From Allium sativum (lineage: Eukaryota; Streptophyta; Magnoliopsida; Asparagales; Amaryllidaceae): a DNA stretch of 64,000 nucleotides. Position 1 is the first letter of the stretch; each line of letters begins with the position of its first letter. Location: the NCBI GenBank assembly GCA_030737875.1, contig CM060922.1, forward strand, positions 303,791,456 through 303,855,455, written 5' to 3'. The notes beneath the pieces were generated by a model that was not told the origin of the DNA, ran no database searches, and worked only from the letters and a program-made list of their open reading frames with translations. The translations under genes were made by a program, and so were the position numbers. Shown here one piece after another: positions 56,765 to 64,000 of this stretch.

Positions 56765-59700
56765 ATGGGCTCACCGCCGCTTGACGATGTCAATGCCACC
56801 CCAACCATCTTCACTGGGACTGAATATTCCGTTATCGGAACCACTGTCGCTCTCATGATCTGGCTCGGCGCTATCCATTTCGTCGTCATTACGGTCTTAA
56901 CGGCACTTCTTTTCCTCCCTGCTACTTTGGCTGTCGCGTATGCCTTTGAGGTTTCCCGATTGTCATTAGTTTTTGTTAATATTCACTGGTTATGCCAATT
57001 TCATTTTGCTGATGCAGGGTGTTTGGGGTGCTTTCGTTTTTTACGTTGATTCCTGTGAATGATAAGAACAAACTAGGAAAAAAGTTAGCAAGGTCTGGTC
57101 TTTTCAGTTAACAAACATATTTGTTCATCGATACTGTGTGATTTTGTTTTGATTTTATTGTATATTCTATGTACACTGAAATACAGGTATATTTGTCAAC
57201 ATGTAGTTGGGTATTTCCCAGTGACGTTACATGTTGAGGACATAGAGGCATTTGATCCAAATAGAGCTTATGGTGAGAAAACATTGGTTTATTTTTATTA
57301 TTCTTATTTAAGGTTTTCAGTATGAGAGATATCCGAGAAGTTATTAATATTATACAATATAAGTAGCAAATGAATAGATTTTCGCTTATTAAGTCCATCC
57401 AAATGGGAAGTAAGTTTCTATTCGAATCTTAGCCCAGTTTGCTCGTATGCATATCTTACTAAGTTGGAGAGGCTTCATTGTTTTGCTTTATATAGTTATG
57501 CTAAAAATTACATTTAATATTGTAATTTGCTTGTAGTTTTTGGTTATGAGCCACATTCAGTATTGCCCATTGCTGTCTGTGCTCTTGCTGATGCCACTGG
57601 TTTTATGCCACTGCCAAAAATTAAAGCTCTTGCAAGCAGCGCTGTAAGATATTATTTTCATGTTAATTTATTACACTGAGATTGTGAATGATCGTTAATT
57701 TCATTTTGTTGTGGGTTAAATTTTCAGTTTTATTATTATTACGGTGGCAGGTGTTCTACACGCCATTTTTGAGACAAATTTGGACATGGTTGGGTTTGGT
57801 ACCTGCATCGAGACAGAACTTTCAATCTTATCTGGAGCGTGGCTATAGCTGTGTAATAGTTGCTGGTGGAGTTCAAGAGATTCTACATATGAACCATGAC
57901 ACTGAGGTTTTTTTTAAATCCTCGAACCAGTTAACATTACTGTGTCATTTACTCTCCCGTGTTCATTGCAATGCTTCCTTGTGAGGCTATGAGCATATTC
58001 AGAGTTTGTTTACTGTACTGATTTTGTCGTTGTTGATTATTCCTTTGTATTGATTAATCAAAGATTGTATGTTTTTGTCTGTCTGACAACTAAAATATCC
58101 TAGAAGTTCTGTTAATAGAAATTGTATCAAACCATCTGAACAGAATCATCCCTATCTGTATGATTCAATTTACATATGTTGATATGAGGAAAAGTGTGCA
58201 GTCCTTTAGATTGGTTTTTTTTGTTTGTGTGGTGGTGGTATTTATTTATTATTTGTATTGGTGGTTGGTTATATGTGTGCGTGTGCGTGGTTTTTTTTAA
58301 GGGGTGGGGGTTGTTTATCAATGGTTAAAGATGTTGTGTGCTTGTACTCTCCGCTTGTTTATTTTCCATACCTAGTCCTATGTACCTAGGTACAAGTATT
58401 CCCCTCCTAGTTGCAAAGATTGAAATGGTATTTTAGCTTATAAAAGTGGTTTTCGAGTTTCAATGTACAGGGTAGAATATAACAAACACACAAGTATAAC
58501 CTGTTCTGAATTAACTTATATTTCTTTGAAATACTACACATAAACCAACATTTGTACTATATCTGTGGAATAATTTTGTTAAACATAAAGAAATTGAATT
58601 CAAATCTTGGCCGTCAATAATGGATTTAGTTCATTGGAATTCAAGCCAATAACACGTGATTGAGGCAAGAAATGAACTTATGGTGCAAACTTAGTTCATC
58701 TAGAAATTTTGATGTAATGAAAATGAATATTTCTCAAGGCAGCAATCAACTTTAATGCATCAAAATGTTCAGAGGCCAAATAAGGTTTGTCATGTATACA
58801 CAGAGTTTTGATAGTGGAGAATTTTATTTTCTTAAAGCTTCCTACAAAGCTGAAGCCCATGATGATACTTACACCTAAGAATTGCGCTGCTAAACTGTTT
58901 TTCTGCTTTACCTTGATGCACAATGTCTAAACTATATCTATTAGTTGAACATCGCACTTTATAGGTATATAATAAAATACATGTTATATGTGACACAGTT
59001 TTCTTTGAATATGTCAACATACCATGAGCTTTATTCATGCTTTGTTGGATTTGTTCCTGTCAACGTGTGGTTTGTTGACTAAGTTTCAGAAACAGTAATG
59101 AGGGGAAGACAGCTTACAACTTTCCCACCTCAAATCATGCCCAAGCAGGGGCTCTTGCCCTGGGTAGAAGATGATGAAACTTCTTGTGTAGCAAGATGGT
59201 GTCTAAAGAGTTTATCTTATTTATTTTTTCAAATGGTCTGATGACATGTCACCACATCTTTAGAAAATGCAGTGTTTTGATGGGTGTGAAATTGTTACGA
59301 GGACAGCATTGTTTGTTTTGGCAGATCATGAGGAAATAATTACTTATTTTATTAAAAGCTTGTATTAAACTTGCAAATATTAATTTTAAAGCCTGCACAT
59401 AACAAAATAAAACCATAGCTACAGGAGCTGTATCTTGTAGATCTTTCGGAAAACAACGAAGGAAGGAAACTCGTTTGTTTCTACAATGAAAGTTTAGATC
59501 GTTTATGTGCAACAAACTGACTGTATTTTTAAAGGGGGTATGAGTTGGGGTTTTTAGGAGAGATGGTTTTTTTGTTGTGGTTGTTGTGTTGGTCTTTTTT
59601 TTGGGGCGTATGTGTGTGGAAAAAGGCGAGGGGTGTGGATTGCCCATTCGTATTTATTACCAAACCTTAAGCCAAGAAAACCTACCTAGGTAACCTAATT

Positions 59701-61049
59701 AGGGTCAACTTTAATCGGAATTAGTCGACATATGCTTAAGAATCGTTATGGCTAGGTGATACCTTTTCTTTCTTTATTTTTCTAAAAAATATATATGAAT
59801 GCCATCTTCTGTGATGTTTTGTTAGCACCATTCGTACCTAGAGTTATACTATTTCAAGTAGAATACATATTCGAAGATATGTTCAAAGCATACATAACAT
59901 CACTTCCATAATTTGCTCATACAAGTATTCTTGACACAATGAAATCGATAATTTAAATCATGCATGGAAAAAAATTAGATATTTTGACTGATGATATTGA
60001 CTTCTAAGTTTATATATTCTAAATGACCCCATATTGTATGGGATGATGTTCATAATGTGAACCAAATATCTCCATATGTTTGTTACATTTGGTGTAGTCC
60101 AAAATTAGAAATGATGGTACAAAAGATGTCTTATGCATCCATTCTCATATTCTACATGGTGGGTTAGCGTATGATGTGAATGTGGGCTAATTTGTAAGGT
60201 TTGGTATGTGCTGAGTACTAGTTAACTAAAGTGAGATACAATTATTTTAGTTCATTATATTATATATTTAACTAGGGGAAAGTTTATATGGACACAAAAT
60301 GGTGACACAAATTTGGACACAAGCAATCTTAGCCACAAGATCTCCACCTGAATTCCACCTTTCACATAAAGACAAACAAATCCTATAGTCCAGAGTTTAC
60401 ATCTCTAATTCTGTGTTTAATTTTGTGTCCCGATAGCCGCTTCCTTTAACTAGTGTTCTCATTTTTTTCTTCCCCTCTTTGCAATTGTATTATATATTTT
60501 TGATCCAGTTAAACTGACATATGACTCTTGTTGCCTGGAGGTTGCTTTCCTTAAATCAAGAAAAGGTTTTGTGCGGATAGCTATAGAGAAGGGCACCCCT
60601 CTTGTTCCTGTCTTTGGCTTTGGCCAGGTAATATCATTTTCTTTCATGCTCTGTTCGAGTTCACATTCCGTCCGAAGTTGCCATAAAATAAGAAAGTGGT
60701 ATATGATTAAGCACAGGTAACATTTGTACATCTATTCTTTCTGATTACATGTCTACATTTGCTTATCAGAGTTATGTTTACAAGTGGTGGAGGCCGAGTG
60801 GGAAACTATATGTTCGCATTGCGAGAGCTATCAAATTCACTCCTATTGTCTTTTGGGGACGATTTGGGTATAGCATAAAATCCGACACCTTATCTTAATT
60901 TTATTACCAAACAATTAAACAACAACGTTCAAATCATGGTTTAGTTGTCTTTTATATTTAGATCTCCAATACCTTTTAGACAACCCATGCATGTAGTTGT
61001 TGGAAAACCCATTGAGCTCAAGAGAAATCCTCAACCCACAGCAGACGAG
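56765..61049 (+). CDS. DGAT2: Acyl-CoA:diacylglycerol acyltransferase 2-like, eight exons, last exon not in window
   Basis: Predicted to catalyse the acyl-CoA-dependent last step of triacylglycerol synthesis in the ER membrane. Exons: 56765-56937, 57018-57092, 57187-57272, 57537-57643, 57751-57906, 60541-60627, 60770-60867 and 60962-61049. All junctions are GT/AG and they join into one open frame of 290 codons. After [14 protein letters not shown] come hydrophobic segments (about residues 25-70), the YEPHSVLP block of plant DGAT2, [66 protein letters not shown] and [13 protein letters not shown]. The residue before GGVQE is Ala, where plant DGAT2 usually has Pro. Exon 8 ends in phase 0 at a GT, so a C-terminal exon of a few dozen codons is expected; I found none up to 64000. 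The ATG at 56765 gives the usual short N-terminus. Confidence 0.93.
57907..60540 (+). other. Long intron 5 of the DGAT2 gene
   Basis: 2634 bases with donor GAG/GTTTTT and acceptor CTGGAG/GTTGC. The other introns are 80 to 264 bases, apart from the unresolved last one. Small ORFs inside are low-complexity. Two GT-rich stretches (58200-58300 and 59565-59625) stand out. No transposon ends were identified. Confidence 0.7.
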
Positions 61050-62106
61050 GTATGTAATCTCACCGACCGTTTTTATTTTCCTTGTTAAGGTTGTAATTTC
61101 ATTAGGTACACGTTCAATGCCATTATAGAGTGATATGCATCTATCTTTCTCTCTCATTGTTTGTGTGCATATATTATATAATAAATCATAGTATATTATA
61201 GCATAATATGTGCTAACATGCCAGTGGTATGAGAATTGCATAGCTCAATACATTGTGATAAACGATTAGTTCAGAAGACGAGGAATACCGTCTAAAGTTG
61301 AGTTCATTTATAATCTCATCAACTTTTCCCCTACATATTCAAATCATACAGCCTTTGTTGTTATATAGTTAGTACTTTATTAAATGTGATTTAATCTAGT
61401 TTTAAAAGGAAAAATAAAATAAAAATGATAGTAGACCTATAAAATGAAAAGCATGCTTGCTTAAGCATCGCTTAAGTGCAAAATGGTGTGAAGTGCTTAA
61501 TTTTTTGGAAAAGCAGAATAATTAAACGATGATTGTTTAAGCGTGCTTACTTAGCGCTTAGCTGCTTTGCTTAGATTCAAACTAATGTTATGACCACTGT
61601 GCAAAACATAATAAATTTCATAGTTAAAAGGGAAGCTTTGTAGAGTAAATGCCGTGACCTCAAACGAAACTTCTTAATGCTTCAAAGAAATGATGCTTCA
61701 AAGAAATCATTTTTGAACATTACAGATAAGCAACTTGGTTTACTCTAAGGAAAATATAATCATCAAAATGAGTCTTCATCTTATACTGCATCTTTGTGTA
61801 ATGCGTCTTCATTTCATATTTTACTAAAACGAGTTAACTGCTCTATCCAGTGTTTTTTCATCGTTGTTCATTCTTTCTTTAATGGACAAAATTTTGAAAT
61901 AGGCTCTTGGAAATAGCTTATATGAAAACTGGGTTTGTTTCACAACTTAATATGGAACTAGGCCTTGTTTTGTTTTCTGGCAAGTACGCATGCACATTTT
62001 GTAAACGCGCACGAACAAGCGTTTATAGAATGTGCATGTAAATTTTTTTATGCGCATTTCATAGATGCTTACGAACAATTTTATTATGCGCATTTCATAA
62101 ACGTAC
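61050..62106 (+). other. Start of last DGAT2 intron or downstream DNA
   Basis: A donor-like GTATGT follows exon 8. No acceptor followed by a DGAT2-like C-terminal sequence was found. The 61978-62110 stretch has three copies of a TATGCGCATTTC / GAATGTGCATG type word. Confidence 0.45.
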
Positions 62107-62660
62107 ATGAAGAACTTGATAGTATGTAAGTGGCATCCTAACATAAAAAACAACACTGGTGCAAAGAAAACACCACTGGTGCAAAGAAACTCTGGACGTC
62201 TACGATACACAAGAATCAAAGGGACAATGGATCGACCGAGCACCAACCGACAAGACAGGTGCAACAAATGTGGCGTTTTAGGATACAAGAGAAGATCTTG
62301 TATTCGATGAAATTGTTGCAATAGATTTGTGTGGTTATTTAATGAGCTTGGTTGATATAATCGATGTATATGAGTTTGAATTATGTAATGAATTTTATCT
62401 AATGATTTTGGTTATGCATATGAATTATCTAATGATTTTATCATATTTGTACGTGTTAATGTTGGATGATTGGGAGAAAGCCGCTTGCCCTTTTTCCAAA
62501 GGTGGAAAATGACAATGAGCATTCATAAAGTGCTCATGAATATTTCCCTTAATGCGTATTCATTTATGCACATGAACATTTTTATTCATGCGCATTCCAT
62601 AGACACATGGAAAAATTTGTTCATGCACATTATTGGAACGTGCACGGTCATTTTCCAACA
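61978..62660. repeat. Dispersed GCGCATTTC / TTCATGCGCATT words around the Mutator remnant
   Basis: Short related words (ATGCGCATTTCATA at 62040-62053 and 62085-62098, TCATGCGCATTCCATAGA at 62587-62604, TTCATGCACATTATTGGAA at 62619-62637) lie on both sides of the transposase remnant. They may be decayed terminal or subterminal repeats of one element; clean inverted termini were not found. Confidence 0.4.
62107..62310 (+). pseudogene. Mutator-like transposase C-terminal remnant
   Basis: The frame contains NSGRLRYTRIKGTMDRPS followed by RCNKCGVLGYKRRSC. This is the order of the C-terminus of plant MuDR/MULE transposases: a GRPR-like basic motif and then a CCHC zinc knuckle. The knuckle's His has become Tyr (CxxCxxxxYxxxxC). 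The catalytic domain is absent upstream, so only the tail survives. It lies in the region where the last DGAT2 intron would be. Confidence 0.75.
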
Positions 62661-63314
62661 TTCGAAAACCAATTAGCTGCTTTCTCCGCCATATCCAATA
62701 TCAACAAATTACAACCAATTTAAACACAATCCAGGTATTCAAATATGATTCTACACAGAACAAAAAGAATAATTTTTTTACATTTCAAACATAAATGAAT
62801 ACATTATAGTTATTCTTACATTCCAAACAAACATGATCAAAGATCATGAGCATTTTCAAGTTCATTATATAAGTTATTTAAACGTTTCATACAACCAAAG
62901 CATTAATTCAACCTCAAAATTATTGAATACTCCCTTGTTATATTTAAGTCTTCGAAGTGCTAATGAAGTATCTATCTTAATCTTTTTCCTCTCCTATCAT
63001 GCCTTTCCTTTATGGGTGGAGATTGAGATGATGCAAGAGGTTCTTGAGCTTTCGGTGGTGGTTGCGAATTGCAATGGTCCTTACACAAATTTCTCTTGTA
63101 TTGCTCTCGCTTAGCCTTCTCCGTATCAAAAAGTTTGTGTAACATCTTTCCATTGCGACCAATTATGTTCTATATACACGGTGGGAGGTCCATACAAGCT
63201 GGTAGGATATATGCTAGCTTCCCATTGTTCCAGTTGTCCCACTGTTCTTGAACATTGTCTTCTTTGACATTGCCTTCAACTTATTGTTCAACATTGTGTA
63301 CCCATCGGGGACTA
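62661..63314. other. Stretch without supported gene
   Basis: Small plus-strand ORFs are overlapping and low-complexity. On the minus strand the proline-rich frame of the next feature continues after a frame change (about 63270-63375, PHPPPPPLVAANLPGP then SSPRWVHNVEQ). Confidence 0.35.
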
Positions 63315-63743
63315 CTAGGAGTTTCTTGAGGTCCAGGCAGGTTTGCAGCAACAAGAGGAGGTGGAGGAGGATGAGGGGTGGGGTAGACGCAACTTGTTTC
63401 GACCTAAAATTGCATCCTGTAAATTTTTTAGTCCAACGGGTTTTATTTTCATCTGGTCGGGCTTAAAACGACTTTGCTCGTTTTCCCCTGTCATCTCGAT
63501 AGCAATGTAAATCTTGTTATCTACATCACGTTCCAATGGTGCTCGAGGAATGTAAGGAGCTAGATGTCTAGAAGATTGTTTCAATATGAAACGATGAGTT
63601 ATTCGCCAATATTTGTACTCGTACTCGGCCAACGTAACAGGAGGCGTTTGCTTAACAATCATGTTCTGGAGTCTATTATTCGACAAATATATGGTTTCAT
63701 TAATGAACCCCCCCCTCTTTATGGTTTTCGGTAATTGGAACAA
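63315..63743 (-). CDS. Unrecognised ORF, 142 codons
   Basis: The open frame starts MFQLPKTIKRGGFINET and contains YEYKYWRITHRFIL, RHLAPYIPRAPLERDVDNK and IYIAIEMTGENEQSRF. It ends in a Ser/Cys-rich tail that looks like a frameshift, because the neighbouring frame continues in a proline-rich sequence. No known domain is recognised. It may be a piece of a transposon gene, since a Mutator remnant is nearby, or part of an exon. Evidence for expression is absent. Confidence 0.3.
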   Translation of the reverse strand: MFQLPKTIKRGGFINETIYLSNNRLQNMIVKQTPPVTLAEYEYKYWRITHRFILKQSSRHLAPYIPRAPLERDVDNKIYIAIEMTGENEQSRFKPDQMKIKPVGLKNLQDAILGRNKLRLPHPSSSSTSSCCCKPAWTSRNS

Positions 63744-64000
63744 TCAGATCGGGATATATTGAAAATTATAGCAAAATTGTTTCATTGCCTGATCATGATA
63801 ACAATTCTCAAAACCCAAAAAACAAATCAGACGAGTCTTACTTATTAAATATCTATGTTAATCCATTAGATAGCCTGTTGTTTCAAGAGCTAAGCCATAC
63901 ATATCTCAAGCAACACTCTTAGATGGAAGTTAGTTCAATTCATTGCGATAAAGTAGGATATTTTTAGGAGTCTGCCCAATGTTTTGCCACGTTCCATATA
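63744..64000. other. End of window, no gene seen
   Basis: AT-rich; no DGAT2 C-terminal exon and no recognisable repeat end. Confidence 0.5.

Noticed and set aside
59249..59647. Minus-strand ORF of 132 codons in DGAT2 intron 5
   Set aside because: Its N-terminal half comes from a GT-rich simple stretch and it shows no domain; it lies inside an intron of a well-supported gene.
62833..63251. Plus-strand ORFs at 62833-63114 and 63069-63251 as the missing DGAT2 C-terminal exon
   Set aside because: Neither has the expected C-terminal helix and ending, and no acceptor with the right phase precedes such a sequence.

Overview
This window looks like nuclear DNA of a flowering plant with a large, repeat-rich genome. 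It is AT-rich with long (TA)n tracts. It holds nested Gypsy LTR retrotransposons of the Tat and Tekay/Del (chromovirus) types and remnants of CACTA, PIF/Harbinger, hAT-type and Mutator-like DNA elements. The only recognisable cellular gene is a multi-exon acyl-CoA:diacylglycerol acyltransferase 2 (DGAT2). No family could be checked against a database, so names rest on protein motifs, terminal repeats and target-site duplications (TSDs) read by eye.

Layout: 1-1517 is a long inverted repeat cut by the window edge. 1932-15810 is a decayed Tat-type Gypsy element (709-bp LTRs, TSD GTTAT, two RNase H domains, an antisense ORF set between pol and the 3' LTR). 15816-16283 is a probable LTR tail. 17460-17864 is a CACTA-like terminus. 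18010-34184 is a very long solo LTR (about 6.49 kb, TSD GCAAT), into which a complete but dead Tekay-type element (20707-30390, TSD TTCAC) has jumped. 34461-36103 is a probable minus-strand solo LTR. 36104-37433 is the LTR and leader of another minus-strand LTR element. 37750-41278 holds PIF/Harbinger debris (transposase fragment, Myb-like ORF) and a hAT-type MITE. 41282-55889 is bounded by matching Harbinger-like ends with TSD TAA; it contains a transposase pseudogene and two long LTRs, one inserted in the other. 55924-56489 is a hAT-type MITE with a perfect 8-bp TSD.

The host gene begins 275 bases after that MITE. Eight exons (56765-61049) splice in one open frame into the first 290 residues of a DGAT2-like enzyme. 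The last exon, expected to encode the C-terminal few dozen residues, is not visible before base 64000. The last 3 kb contain a Mutator-type transposase C-terminal remnant and an unrecognised proline-rich minus-strand ORF.

I see no convincing new biochemical system. The more unusual signals are structural: three covarying hairpins in the Tekay LTR, a palindrome shared by several LTR families, LTRs with roughly 20-bp inverted ends, two LTRs above 6 kb, a stray LTR-type motif after a Tat integrase, and a long diverged inverted repeat at the window start. All transposon proteins seen are broken, and both integrases have lost the second catalytic aspartate.
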